Of a stretch of 64,000 nt of DNA, positions 7,814 to 16,498 are shown one piece after another; within the stretch, counting starts at the first letter, position 1; every line of letters starts with the position of its first letter. The notes under the pieces were generated by a model. That model saw nothing but the letters and a program-made list of their open reading frames with translations, was not told the DNA's origin and made no database searches. The DNA is from Herbiconiux sp. VKM Ac-1786 (lineage in GTDB: Bacteria; Actinomycetota; Actinomycetes; Actinomycetales; Microbacteriaceae): the NCBI RefSeq assembly GCF_015350805.1, contig NZ_JADKSG010000002.1, forward strand, positions 1,178,001 through 1,242,000. The letters are read 5' to 3'. A program made the translations under genes and the position numbers.

Positions 7814-8977
7814 CTACTCGCCGCCCTCCTTGAGGGTGACGTCGATGGGCGTGTAGCCCTCGCCCATCACGTCGACGCCCTCGTCCTTGAGCTCGGCGAG
7901 CGCCTTCTCGACGTACTCGTTCGAGAACGCGGTCGCGGGCGGCTCCTCCGAGATGACGGTCGCGCCGGTCTCGTTGGGGGTGTCCATGGCGATCTTCACC
8001 GTCTGGTCCCACTGGTCCTGGTTGATCGTGCCGACGCCCGAGGTGCTCGGCCAGATCAGCTTGTTGACCTCGTTGGTCATCCAGAGCTGGTGGCTCTCAC
8101 CGAGCTGCGAGCCCGAGGCGGTCACGATCTTCGCGGCGTCCTCGGCGTTGTCGCGGGCGTAGGCCCAGCCCTTGATGGAGGCCTTGATGAACTTCACCGC
8201 GGTGTCGGCGTAGTCGGCGTCGTCGGCCAGGCGGTCGGAGTCGGCCCAGACGGCGTCCTGGAGCATCGCGGTGCCCTCGTCGTTCCAGTCGATGACGTTG
8301 AGCTCGTCGGGGGTGAAGAGCTTCCCCGTGGCCGGGTTCTTCGTCTCCAGCACCTGGGCGTACTCGTTGTACGTCATGGCCTGGGCCGCGTCGATGTCTC
8401 CGGCGAGGAAGCCGTTCATGTCGAACGCCTGCGCGACGAGCGAGATGTCGTCGAGCTTCACGTCGGCCTTGTTCATGCCGGCGAACAGCTCCCACTCGTT
8501 GCCGTAGCCCCAGCTGCCGACGGTCTTGCCCGACAGGTCGGCGGCCGAGGTGATGTTCTTGTCCTTCATCGAGATCTGGGTGGTGCCCGAGCGCTCGAAG
8601 ATCTGCGCGATGTCGGTGACGGCCGCGCCCTGCTCGATCGAGCCGAGCACCTTCGGCACCCAGGAGATGGCGAAGTCGGCGTCGCCGCCCGTGAGCACGT
8701 CGATCGGCACGATGTCGGTGGCGCCCTCGAGGATGGTGACGTCGAGCCCCTCGTCCTCGTAGTAGCCCTGGTCGAGGGCCGCGTAGTAGCCGGCGAACTG
8801 GGCCTGCGAGAACCACTGCAGCTGCAGCGAGACGGGGGTGAGGTCGCCGTCGGCGGCCGAGTCGGTGGAGTCCGACGAACCGCCGCTCGAGCATCCGGTG
8901 AGCACGATGGCGGTGGCGGCCAGGGCGCCGATGCCGCCGATGACACGGGAGCGGGTGAGACGTGTGCTGTGTTTCAT
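7814..8977 (-). CDS. ABC transporter substrate-binding lipoprotein, NMT1/THI5 type
   Basis: This 387-residue precursor has a signal peptide and lipobox ending AIVLTGC, with the lipidated cysteine near residue 29. A Ser/Asp-rich linker follows, then the NMT1/THI5-like fold: LQLQWFSQAQFAGYYAALDQ, GYYEDEGLDVTI and FAISWVPKVLGS. This subfamily includes pyrimidine-precursor (ThiY) and taurine/nitrate-like binding proteins. Next to dihydropyrimidinase genes, uptake of a pyrimidine or related nitrogen compound is likely. It anchors outside the membrane and delivers ligand to the two permeases and the ATPase encoded upstream. A gap of about 100 bases separates it from the preceding permease gene. Confidence 0.9.
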   Translation of the reverse strand: MKHSTRLTRSRVIGGIGALAATAIVLTGCSSGGSSDSTDSAADGDLTPVSLQLQWFSQAQFAGYYAALDQGYYEDEGLDVTILEGATDIVPIDVLTGGDADFAISWVPKVLGSIEQGAAVTDIAQIFERSGTTQISMKDKNITSAADLSGKTVGSWGYGNEWELFAGMNKADVKLDDISLVAQAFDMNGFLAGDIDAAQAMTYNEYAQVLETKNPATGKLFTPDELNVIDWNDEGTAMLQDAVWADSDRLADDADYADTAVKFIKASIKGWAYARDNAEDAAKIVTASGSQLGESHQLWMTNEVNKLIWPSTSGVGTINQDQWDQTVKIAMDTPNETGATVISEEPPATAFSNEYVEKALAELKDEGVDVMGEGYTPIDVTLKEGGE

Positions 8978-9080
8978 GTCGTTCCTCCTCTTGTGGTGCT
9001 GGTGGGTGGTGCGGGGGTGGTGCAGGGGTGGTGCGGTGGTGCAGCTCGGGGGGGGCGGTGCGGGGTGGGTCGGGTGCGGC

Positions 9081-9854
9081 TCAGGTGCGCGGCTTGTAGT
9101 GCCGCGTCGCGAAGGTCTCGATCGCGAGGGTGACGCAGTAGAAGACGAGACCGACGATGATGGCGCCGAGCACGTAGGCCCAGGCGAGGTTGTAGTTCGA
9201 CGACGACGCGGCCGAGGTGATCGACTTGCCGAGCCCCCCGACGGGGCCGCCGAAGTACTCGGCGATCAGGGCCGAGATCACGGCGAGGCTCGAGGCGATC
9301 CGAAGCCCGGTGAAGATGAACGGCAGCGCCCCGGGCACGGTCACCGTGCGGGTCGTCTGCCACGCGGATGCCGCGTACACGTGCATCAGGTCGCGATGCA
9401 CCGGGCGCACCTGCCGGAGGCCCCGCAGCGTGTTGATGTACACCGGGATGAAGACCGCGAGCGCCGCCACGAGCTGCCGCGCCGTCTCGGCACCGGCCCC
9501 GAACATCGTGTAGAGCACGGGCGCGAGGGCCACGATCGGCACCACCGCGAGCGCCGCGACGATGCCGGCGGTGAGTTCGTCGACGACCCGCGCCAGGGCG
9601 GCGAGCACGGCGAACAGGATGCCCACGACCCCGCCGATGACGAGCCCGACGAGGGCGTTGCCTCCGGTCACCAGCGCCCCGGCCACCACCGAGGCGATGT
9701 TGTCGCCGAACTCCGTGCCGATGGCGAGCGGGCCGGGAACGATGAACGGCTTGATGTCGAAGGCGACGACGAGCAGCTGCCAGAGCGCGAGCGCGACGAC
9801 ACCGAGGAGCACCGGTGCGAGCACGGTGCGCAGGGTGCCGGCGGAGGTCCTCAT
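9081..9854 (-). CDS. ABC transporter permease (SsuC/TauC/ThiX type)
   Basis: This 257-residue BPD_transp_1 permease has about six membrane segments. The EAA-type coupling motif region reads MHVYAASAWQTTRTVTVPGA followed by LPFIFTGLRIASSLAV, and GGPVGGLGKSI is typical of the nitrate/sulfonate/taurine group. It is translationally coupled to the ATPase gene through an ATGA overlap. With the second permease encoded upstream it should form a heterodimeric channel for the ligand of the NMT1/THI5-type binding protein. Confidence 0.92.
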   Translation of the reverse strand: MRTSAGTLRTVLAPVLLGVVALALWQLLVVAFDIKPFIVPGPLAIGTEFGDNIASVVAGALVTGGNALVGLVIGGVVGILFAVLAALARVVDELTAGIVAALAVVPIVALAPVLYTMFGAGAETARQLVAALAVFIPVYINTLRGLRQVRPVHRDLMHVYAASAWQTTRTVTVPGALPFIFTGLRIASSLAVISALIAEYFGGPVGGLGKSITSAASSSNYNLAWAYVLGAIIVGLVFYCVTLAIETFATRHYKPRT

Positions 9855-10690
9855 CGGTTCTCCACGCCCTTGATGCCGACGGGTGCCTCGCCGTGCAGCA
9901 GCTCGCGCACGCGGCTGACGTTCTCGAAGAACGCCTCGTCCTCGCGCAGGTGCTCGTCGCGGTCGGCGGTGCCCGGCAGGGTGATGCCGAGGATGTCGCG
10001 GATGCGGCCGGGCCGCGGCGACATCACGACGACCCGGTTCGACAGGAACACGGCCTCGGGGATGGAGTGGGTGACGAAGACGACGGCGGCCCCGGTCTCA
10101 CCCGTGATGCGCACGAGCTCGGTCTGCATGCGCTCGCGGGTCATCTCGTCGAGGGCGCCGAACGGCTCGTCCATCAGCAGCAGGCGGGGGCTCTCGGCGA
10201 GCGCCCGGGCGATGGCCACGCGCTGCTGCATGCCGCCCGAGAGCTGGTCGGGGTAGCTCTCGGCGAAGTCGCCGAGGCCGACGAGCGCGAGCAGCTCGGC
10301 CGAGCGCTTCCTGCGCCCCGCCGCGTTGACCCCGTGCAGCTCGAGCGGCAGCTCGATGTTCGCCGCCACCGTGCGCCAGGGCAGGAGGCCCGACTGCTGG
10401 AACGCGATGCCGTACTCCTGGTCGATGCGCGCCTGGCGGGCGGTCTTGCCGAACACCGTGAGCGTGCCCGCCGAGGGCGTGTCCAGGTCGGCGATCAGCC
10501 GCAGCAGGGTCGACTTGCCGCAGCCCGAGGGGCCGATCAGCGAGACGAACTCCCCCGGTGCGACCGTGAGGTCGATGCTGTCGAGCGCGGTCACCGACGG
10601 CTTGCGCTTGGCGGTGAACACCTTGTCGACGCCGGTCACCTGGACGGCGGCGGTCACCTGGACGGCGGCGGTTGCGGATGCCTCGCTCAC
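9851..10690 (-). CDS. ABC transporter ATP-binding protein
   Basis: This 279-residue ATPase has Walker A GPSGCGKST, Q-loop FQQSGLLPWRT, signature LSGGMQQRVAIARAL and Walker B LLLMDEPFGALD, followed by the VTHSIPEAVFL H-loop. It belongs to the nitrate/sulfonate/taurine/pyrimidine importer group. The GTG start overlaps the upstream permease stop (GTGA), and the stop overlaps the next permease start (ATGA). An 18-base tandem duplication near the 5' end repeats the residues AAVQVT, a possible recent slippage event that stays in frame and precedes the ATPase core. Confidence 0.95.
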   Translation of the reverse strand: MSEASATAAVQVTAAVQVTGVDKVFTAKRKPSVTALDSIDLTVAPGEFVSLIGPSGCGKSTLLRLIADLDTPSAGTLTVFGKTARQARIDQEYGIAFQQSGLLPWRTVAANIELPLELHGVNAAGRRKRSAELLALVGLGDFAESYPDQLSGGMQQRVAIARALAESPRLLLMDEPFGALDEMTRERMQTELVRITGETGAAVVFVTHSIPEAVFLSNRVVVMSPRPGRIRDILGITLPGTADRDEHLREDEAFFENVSRVRELLHGEAPVGIKGVENR

Positions 10691-11613
10691 GCGGGCACCT
10701 CCCCTCTGCGGAAGCGCCGGAGCAGGACTCCGAGCAGGGCGATGACACCGGCGGCCACGAGGCCGACGGCGATGGCGCCGAAGATCGGCGCCCAGGTCTT
10801 GGCCGGGTCACCGGACGCCTGCTGGGCGAACTCGATGATCATCCGGCCGATGCCGCCGCGGAGGCCGATGGAGACCTCGGCGACGACGGTGCCGATCACG
10901 GCGTTGGCGGCGGCGAGTCGGAGCGCCGGCAGCAGATACGGCACGCTGGCCGGCAGACGGAGCGTCAGCAGCGTGCGCCACCAGCCGGCGCCGTAGCTGC
11001 GGAACAGCTCGACATGGATCGCATCGGGTGAGTTGAGCCCCCGCAGCGCCCCGATCGACACCGGGAAGAACGCGAGGTACGAGGCGATGATCGCCACCGA
11101 CATCCAGCTCTCCCAGGTGAAGTCGCCGAACTCGAGCTGGGCGCCCCAGCGGCGCACGAGCGGCGCGATGGCGATCAGCGGCACCGTCTGGCTGAGCACG
11201 ATCCACGGCAGCACCGCCGACTCGGCCGTGCGGAAGCGCTGCATCAGCACGGCCAGCAGCAGGCCCACGACGACGCCGACGACCCAGCCGACCGCCGCCA
11301 CCCCGAGGGTGAACAGCGCCGCCTGGGTGACGGCGAGCCAGACGGGCTGGGCGTTCCGCCCGTTGCCGGTCTGCTCGAACAGGCGTCCCACCATGTCCCA
11401 GACGTGCGGCATCGCCAGGTCGGTCGTGCGCGGCAGCACGGTGAGGTCGCCGATCACGACGCCGGTGGCGGGGCCGATCGCCTTGTAGAGCTCCCAGACG
11501 ACCACCACGAGCAGCACGCCGCCCGCGCCGAACGCGACGCGGGTCGCGGTCGTGCCCGAGCGCCGCGCGGCCGGACGGCGGTCGCGGGTGCTCGACGGGG
11601 AGCGTCCGCTCAT
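10687..11613 (-). CDS. ABC transporter permease, second subunit
   Basis: This 308-residue permease has a longer Arg-rich N-terminus than its partner. Its first membrane helix is near residue 25 (VAFGAGGVLLVVVVWELYKA), and the coupling segment is FRSYGAGWWRTLLTLRLPAS. RGGIGRMIIEFAQ corresponds to the GGLG region of the other subunit. The ATG start overlaps the stop of the LLM oxidoreductase gene (ATGA), and that overlap fixes the start. Two different permease subunits rather than a homodimer are a feature of this system. Confidence 0.9.
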   Translation of the reverse strand: MSGRSPSSTRDRRPAARRSGTTATRVAFGAGGVLLVVVVWELYKAIGPATGVVIGDLTVLPRTTDLAMPHVWDMVGRLFEQTGNGRNAQPVWLAVTQAALFTLGVAAVGWVVGVVVGLLLAVLMQRFRTAESAVLPWIVLSQTVPLIAIAPLVRRWGAQLEFGDFTWESWMSVAIIASYLAFFPVSIGALRGLNSPDAIHVELFRSYGAGWWRTLLTLRLPASVPYLLPALRLAAANAVIGTVVAEVSIGLRGGIGRMIIEFAQQASGDPAKTWAPIFGAIAVGLVAAGVIALLGVLLRRFRRGEVPA

Positions 11614-12626
11614 GCCTTGGCCGTGATGTGGTCGCGGAGGGCCGGCATCACGGTCTCGCCGTACACGCGGAGGGTCTCCTCCTTGTTGTCGTGCTGCAGG
11701 TAGCCCGCGAACTGCGTCACGCCGATCTCGGCGTACTGCTTGAGCTTCTCGATGTGCTGCTCGGCGGTGCCGAGCACGCAGAAGCGGTCGACGATGTCGT
11801 CGGGCACGAAGCTCGTGTGCGTGTTGCCGGCGCGGCCGTGCTCGTTGTAGTCGTAGCCCTCGCGGCCCTTGATGTACTCGGTCAGCGCATCCGGAACCGC
11901 ACCGCTCTCGCCGTACTTCGCGACGATGTCGGCCACGTGGTTGCCCACCATGCCGCCGAACCAGCGGCACTGGTCGCGCATGTGCTCCCAGTCGTCGCCG
12001 ATGTACATCGGGGCGGCCACGCAGAACGCGATCTCGTCGGGGTCGCGCCCGACGTTCTCGGCGGCCTTGCGGACGGTGGCGATCATCCATTTGGCGATGT
12101 CGATGTCGCCGCACTGCAGGATGAAGCCGTCGCCGACCTCGCCCGTGAGCTTGAGGGCGAGCGGGCCGTAGGCCGCCACCCACATGTCGAGCGACGAGCC
12201 CTTGCTCCAGGGGAACTGCAGCGTGGCGCCGTTGTACTCGACCGCGCGGGAGTTCGCGAGCTCGCGGATGACGTGGATCGACTCGCGCAGCGTCTTCAGC
12301 GTGGTGGGCGCGCCGTTGGTGACGCGCACCGCCGAGTCGCCGCGGCCGATGCCGCAGATGGTGCGGTTGCCGTACATCTCGTTGAGGGTCGCGTAGATCG
12401 AGGCCGTGACCGTCCAGTCGCGGGTGGCCGGGTTGGTGACCATCGGCCCGACCTTGATCTTGTTCGTCTCGGCCAGGATCTGGCTGTAGATGACGTACGG
12501 CTCCTGCCAGAGCAGGTGCGAGTCGAAGGTCCAGAAGTAGTCGAAGCCGTACTGCTCGCTGAGCTTGGCGAGACCGACGGTGCGGGCTGCCGGGGGGTTG
12601 GTCTGAACGACCGCGCCGAAATCCAT
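11610..12626 (-). CDS. LLM-class F420/flavin-dependent oxidoreductase of the pyrimidine operon
   Basis: This 338-residue luciferase-like (bacterial luciferase/F420 reductase fold) protein resembles the subfamily catalogued as TIGR03842, related to methylenetetrahydromethanopterin reductase. Visible segments are FGAVVQTNPPAARTVGLAKL, YGFDYFWTFDSHLLWQEPYV, IKVGPMVTNPATRDWTVTAS and TICGIGRGDSAVR; the last is the usual cofactor-phosphate loop. The gene lies directly after dihydropyrimidinase (10-base gap) and overlaps the transporter permease gene by 4 bases. In the reductive pyrimidine route the missing first enzyme is dihydropyrimidine dehydrogenase; this protein occupies that position in the operon. 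Alternatively it could be a flavin monooxygenase acting on a substituted pyrimidine. Cofactor identity is inferred. Confidence 0.85.
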   Translation of the reverse strand: MDFGAVVQTNPPAARTVGLAKLSEQYGFDYFWTFDSHLLWQEPYVIYSQILAETNKIKVGPMVTNPATRDWTVTASIYATLNEMYGNRTICGIGRGDSAVRVTNGAPTTLKTLRESIHVIRELANSRAVEYNGATLQFPWSKGSSLDMWVAAYGPLALKLTGEVGDGFILQCGDIDIAKWMIATVRKAAENVGRDPDEIAFCVAAPMYIGDDWEHMRDQCRWFGGMVGNHVADIVAKYGESGAVPDALTEYIKGREGYDYNEHGRAGNTHTSFVPDDIVDRFCVLGTAEQHIEKLKQYAEIGVTQFAGYLQHDNKEETLRVYGETVMPALRDHITAKA

Positions 12627-12636
12627 GTGCTGTCCT

Positions 12637-14070
12637 TCAGATCAGGTACTGGCTGAGGCCGCGCTTGAAGTAAGCGCCGTCGCCCTTTTTACCGAGGTAC
12701 TCGTTGTCGTCGACGATCCTGCGGCCGCGGGAGAACACGGTGTCGACGTGGCCGTCGATCTCGTAGCCCTCCCAGGCCGAGTAGTCCATGTTCATGTGGT
12801 GCGTCTTCTCGAGGCCGATCGAGGTGTGCCCGTTCGGGTCGTAGATCACCACGTCGCCGTCGGCCCCGGGCTGGATGACGCCCTTCTTGCCGTAGATCCC
12901 GAACATCCGCGCCGGAGTCGTGCTGGTCAGCTCCACCCAGCGGGGCAGCGTGATCTCGCCCATCACGACGCCCTGGTAGATCAGGTCCATCCGGTGCTCG
13001 ACCGAGCCGATGCCGTTCGGGATCTTCGAGAAGTCGGCCAGTCCCATGTCCTTCTGGCCCTTCATGCAGAAAGGGCAGTGGTCGGTCGAGATGACCTGCA
13101 GGTCGTTGGTGCGAAGGCCCTGCCACATGTGGTGCTGGTGGCCCTCGTGCTTCGAGCGCAGCGGTGTCGAGCAGACCCACTTCGCGCCCTCGAAGTCGCC
13201 CCATTCGGGGCTGGATGCTCCGAGCTGGTCCTCGAGCGAGAGGTAGAGGTACTGCGGGCAGGTCTCCGCGAACACGTTCTGGCCCTTGTCGCGGGCGGCG
13301 GCGATCTGCTCGACGGCCTGCTTGGCGCTGACGTGGACGATGTAGAGCGGTGCCCCCGTGAGGTTCGCGAGCATGATCGCGCGGTGCGTCGCCTCCTCCT
13401 CGGCCTGCCACGGGCGGGAGACGCCGTGGTAGTAGGGGGTGGTCTCGCCGCGCTCGAGGTGCTGCTTCACCAGCAGGTCGATGACCGAGCCGTTCTCGGC
13501 GTGCATCATGATCAGCGATCCGTTGTCGGAGGCCCGCTGCATCGCCTTGACGATCTGGCCGTCGTCACTCAGGAACACGCCCTTGTACGCCATGAACAGC
13601 TTGAACGAGGTGACGCCCTCGTTGATCAGCTCGTCCATCGCCGTCAGGCTCGAGTCCTGCACGTCGGACAGGATCTGGTGGAAGCCGTAGTCGACCGCGC
13701 ACTGCCCGGCCGCCTTCTCCTGCCACAGGTTGTACTGGTCGAGGATGTTCTCGCCGGCGTACTGCACGACGAAGTCGATGATCGACGTGGTGCCACCGTG
13801 GGCGGCCGCGCGGGTGCCGGTCTCGAACGTGTCGCTCGCCTCGGTGCCGCCGAACGGCATCTGCATGTGCGTGTGCGCGTCGATGCCGCCGGGGATGACG
13901 TACTTGCCGGTCGCGTCCACCACCTGGTCGACGTGACCCTCGAGGTCGAAGCCGAGCAGCGTGCTGCCCGGTGCCAGCACGGCGGCGATGGTCTCGCCGT
14001 CGATCAGCACGTCGGCCGTGGCGGTGCCCGTGGCGTTGACGACGGTGCCGCCCTTGATGAGAGTCTTCAT
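12637..14070 (-). CDS. hydA: Dihydropyrimidinase (hydantoinase family)
   Basis: This zinc amidohydrolase opens the ring of dihydrouracil/dihydrothymine to N-carbamoyl-beta-amino acids. The 477-residue protein has the metal motif DAHTHMQMPFGG, the carbamylated-lysine segment SFKLFMAYKG, metal histidines in LIMMHAENG and YIVHVSAKQA, and the catalytic aspartate in VISTDHCPF. The substrate stereo-loop and the C-terminal GADGDVVIYDPN are normal for the family. It sits 19 bases after the nitrilase gene and 10 bases before the LLM gene. The neighbouring beta-ureidopropionase-like gene supports dihydropyrimidinase rather than a generic hydantoinase role. Confidence 0.93.
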   Translation of the reverse strand: MKTLIKGGTVVNATGTATADVLIDGETIAAVLAPGSTLLGFDLEGHVDQVVDATGKYVIPGGIDAHTHMQMPFGGTEASDTFETGTRAAAHGGTTSIIDFVVQYAGENILDQYNLWQEKAAGQCAVDYGFHQILSDVQDSSLTAMDELINEGVTSFKLFMAYKGVFLSDDGQIVKAMQRASDNGSLIMMHAENGSVIDLLVKQHLERGETTPYYHGVSRPWQAEEEATHRAIMLANLTGAPLYIVHVSAKQAVEQIAAARDKGQNVFAETCPQYLYLSLEDQLGASSPEWGDFEGAKWVCSTPLRSKHEGHQHHMWQGLRTNDLQVISTDHCPFCMKGQKDMGLADFSKIPNGIGSVEHRMDLIYQGVVMGEITLPRWVELTSTTPARMFGIYGKKGVIQPGADGDVVIYDPNGHTSIGLEKTHHMNMDYSAWEGYEIDGHVDTVFSRGRRIVDDNEYLGKKGDGAYFKRGLSQYLI

Positions 14071-14089
14071 GGCTGCCCCTCCCCGGTGC

Positions 14090-14938
14090 CTACGGTGCGA
14101 CGATCTCGTTGTAGGCGTCGGGACGGCGGTCGCGGTAGAACTGCCAGTCGTCTCGGGTGTCGCGGATGGCGTCGAGGTCGAGGTCGCGGATGAGCAGCTC
14201 CTCGTGCTCGCTCGAGCCGAGCTCGCCGACGTAGTTGCCGCGCGGGTCGACCACGTAGCTCGTGCCGTAGAAGTCGACGGCCAGGTCGCCGTACTCGTTG
14301 TCCTCCTTGCCGACCCGGTTGGGCACGAGCACGAAGTACTGGTTGGCGCCGGCGGCCGCGGGGCCCTCGAGCTCCCAGAGGCGGTTCGACAGGCCGGGCT
14401 TGGAGGCGTTGGGGTTGAAGACGATCTGGGCGCCGTTCAGGCCGAGCTCGCGCCAGCCCTCGGGGAAATGGCGGTCGTAGCAGATGTGCACGCCGACCTT
14501 GCCGACCGCGGTGTCGAACACCGGGTAGCCGAGGTTGCCGGGGCGGAAGTAGAACTTCTCGTAGAAGCTCTCGAGGTGCGGGATGTGGTGCTTGCGGTAC
14601 TTGCCCACGATGGTTCCGTCGGCGTCGACGACCACGGCGGTGTTGTAGTAGACGCCGGTCTGCTCCTCCTCGTAGATCGGGAGGATGGTGACCATGTTCA
14701 GCTCCTTCGCCAGCGCGGCGAAGCGCTGCACGATGGGGCCGTCGGCCGGCTCGGCGTAGCGGTAGTACTTCTTGTCCTGGGTGATGCCGAAGTACGGGCC
14801 GTAGAACAGCTCCTGGAAGCAGATCACCTGCGCGCCCTGGGCGGCCGCGTCGCGCATGAACTGCTCGTGCTTGTCGAGCATCGACTCCTTGTCGCCCGTC
14901 CAGGTGGTCTGGGATATCGCCGCGCGGATCGTCGTCAT
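14090..14938 (-). CDS. Nitrilase-superfamily beta-ureidopropionase / N-carbamoyl-beta-amino acid amidohydrolase
   Basis: This 282-residue CN-hydrolase has all three catalytic residues: Glu in CFQELFYGPYF, Lys in VGKYRKHHIPHL and Cys in VGVHICYDRHFPEGW. FYEKFYFRPGN and FNPNASKPGLSNRLWELEGP are close to beta-ureidopropionases and N-carbamoylputrescine amidase relatives. It would hydrolyse N-carbamoyl-beta-alanine to beta-alanine, CO2 and ammonia, the step after dihydropyrimidinase. It is the first gene of the catabolic operon, with its promoter in the region shared with the divergent MocR-type gene. AAAGGAAACACCG before ATG supports the start. Confidence 0.92.
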   Translation of the reverse strand: MTTIRAAISQTTWTGDKESMLDKHEQFMRDAAAQGAQVICFQELFYGPYFGITQDKKYYRYAEPADGPIVQRFAALAKELNMVTILPIYEEEQTGVYYNTAVVVDADGTIVGKYRKHHIPHLESFYEKFYFRPGNLGYPVFDTAVGKVGVHICYDRHFPEGWRELGLNGAQIVFNPNASKPGLSNRLWELEGPAAAGANQYFVLVPNRVGKEDNEYGDLAVDFYGTSYVVDPRGNYVGELGSSEHEELLIRDLDLDAIRDTRDDWQFYRDRRPDAYNEIVAP

Positions 14939-15089
14939 CGGTGTTTCCTTTCGAAGCGTGCTGTGCAGCCGGTTTTGTTATTATTCGGCGTGAACATTTC
15001 TCGTGTGTTTCAGAGTGTGACGCGAGAGTAAATATGTCAAGACTCCCGGGCACCCCCGTCCGGGCCGACGCACCAAGAACCGGGGCATC
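14939..15089. promoter_or_regulatory. Divergent promoter region of the pyrimidine operon and the MocR-type regulator
   Basis: This 151-base gap is clearly AT-richer than its surroundings in the middle (around 14970-15035) and must hold both promoters. TCTCG at 14999-15003 and CGAGA at 15023-15027 form an imperfect dyad around the direct repeats GTGTG and AGTGTG. MocR-type regulators commonly bind repeated sites next to their own gene, so this is the best candidate operator. The exact promoter boxes are not clear by eye. Confidence 0.45.
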
Positions 15090-16439
15090 ATGCTCGATCG
15101 GATCGTCGACGCGGTGGAGCACCGCACACCGGACGGGATCGCCGCCGCCATCTCCCGGCTGATCCGCTCGGGCTCGCTCGGCGCCGGCGACCGGCTGCCT
15201 ACCGTGCGCGACGTCGCGTCCACCCTCGGCGTGAGCCCCGCCACGGTCAGCACCGCCTGGCAGGCGCTCTCCGGGGTCGGCCTGATCACCTCCCGCGGCC
15301 GGGCCGGGAGCTACGTGCTGCAGGCGGCCACGCCGTGGATGCCGCCGCACTTCGGCGAGCTCGCCGGCTCGCACGTGACGGCCCGGCTCGACCTGTCGAC
15401 CGGCACCCCCGATCCGTCGCTGCTGCCCGACCTCTCGCTCGCGCTCACCAAGGTGCCCACCCGTGCCGACACGGCGAGCTACCTGAGCTCCCCGGTGCTC
15501 CCGGGGCTCGAGAAGCACCTGCGCGCATCCTGGCCCTACCCCGTCGCGTCGCTCACGATCGTCGACGGCGCGCTCGACGCCATCTCGCGGGCCCTCGAGA
15601 CGCTGGTGCGGTTCGGCGACCGGGTCGTGGTCGAGAACCCGACGTTCCCGCCGTTCCTCGACCTGCTCGAGACGCTCGGTGCGGAGCGGCTGCCGGTCGA
15701 CGTCGACGGCGAGGGGATGCTGCCGGCACGGCTCGCGGAGGCCCTCGCCCTGGGGCCGGTCGCGGTCATCCTGCAGCCCCGGGCGCACAACCCGACGGGC
15801 ATCTCGATGAGTGCGGGCCGCGCCAGGGAGCTCGCGCGGGTGCTGCGCGCCCACGATCACGTCTGCGACCCCGTGGTGATCGAGGACGACCACTCGGGCG
15901 AGATCTCGTCGAGCCCGGCGTACAGTCTCGGCAGCTGGCTGCCGCACCGCACCCTGCACGTGCGGAGCTTCGCCAAGTCGCACGGCCCCGACCTCCGCAT
16001 CGCGGCGCTCGGCGGGCCCGAGGCGCTGATCGACCGGATCGTGGCGCGGCGCCTGCTCGGGCCCGGGTGGACCTCGCGGATGCTGCAGACGATCCTCTAC
16101 GAGCTGCTCACCGCACCGGCCTCGGTCGACACCGTGCACGACGCGCGGCGCATCTACCAGGCCCGGCAGCGACTGCTCTCCGAGGCGCTGGTCGAGCAGG
16201 GGGTGCCGCACGCGCCCTCCGACGGCATCAACACCTGGCTGCCGGTGGCCGACGAGAAGGCCGCGATCCTCACGCTGGCGGCCAGCGGCATCCGCGTGGC
16301 GGCGGGCTCGTCGTTCGTCGCTGCGGCCCCGGTTCCGGATGCGCGGCCGCCGCAGTTCCTCCGCGTCACCGCGGGCCGTGTCGCCGACGACTTCGACGCC
16401 GTGGCCGCCCTCCTGGCCGCCGCCGCCCGCGCCGAGTAG
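15090..16439 (+). CDS. MocR-type regulator (GntR helix-turn-helix fused to aminotransferase-like domain)
   Basis: This 449-residue protein has a GntR winged helix at residues 1-75 (LGAGDRLPTVRDVASTLGVS then PATVSTAWQALSGVGLI). A fold-type I aminotransferase-like domain follows. The PLP-lysine region reads HVRSFAKSHGPDLRIAALGG, and ILQPRAHNPTGISMS carries the conserved Asn-Pro-Thr-Gly. MocR proteins bind PLP or PLP adducts and regulate adjacent metabolic genes. Divergent orientation to the pyrimidine-catabolism operon, which includes a PLP aminotransferase, makes it the likely local regulator and autoregulator. The ATG start follows a GGGG run. Confidence 0.92.
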   Translation: MLDRIVDAVEHRTPDGIAAAISRLIRSGSLGAGDRLPTVRDVASTLGVSPATVSTAWQALSGVGLITSRGRAGSYVLQAATPWMPPHFGELAGSHVTARLDLSTGTPDPSLLPDLSLALTKVPTRADTASYLSSPVLPGLEKHLRASWPYPVASLTIVDGALDAISRALETLVRFGDRVVVENPTFPPFLDLLETLGAERLPVDVDGEGMLPARLAEALALGPVAVILQPRAHNPTGISMSAGRARELARVLRAHDHVCDPVVIEDDHSGEISSSPAYSLGSWLPHRTLHVRSFAKSHGPDLRIAALGGPEALIDRIVARRLLGPGWTSRMLQTILYELLTAPASVDTVHDARRIYQARQRLLSEALVEQGVPHAPSDGINTWLPVADEKAAILTLAASGIRVAAGSSFVAAAPVPDARPPQFLRVTAGRVADDFDAVAALLAAAARAE

Positions 16440-16468
16440 CGGGCCATACTCGACACATCCTCATCGCA

Positions 16469-16487
16469 CTGCTAGCATTGACAGCAG
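16469..16487. promoter_or_regulatory. Candidate toxin-antitoxin operator/promoter
   Basis: CTGCT and AGCAG form a 5-base inverted repeat with a 9-base spacer just before the antitoxin gene. A TAGCAT hexamer inside the dyad, with TCGACA 18 bases further upstream, could be the promoter. RHH antitoxins of this type autoregulate by binding such palindromes. Confidence 0.4.
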
Positions 16488-16498
16488 CGAAAGGCGGC

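Noticed and set aside
8978-9080. GGTGCGGGGGTGGTGC repeats as a separate regulatory or G-quadruplex element
   Set aside because: It is a 100-base G-rich spacer inside the operon; quadruplex potential exists, but nothing else supports a function.
10687-12183. A 498-codon version of the second permease gene
   Set aside because: The first 190 codons overlap the LLM gene out of frame and have no permease features; the ATGA overlap start at 11613 is convincing.
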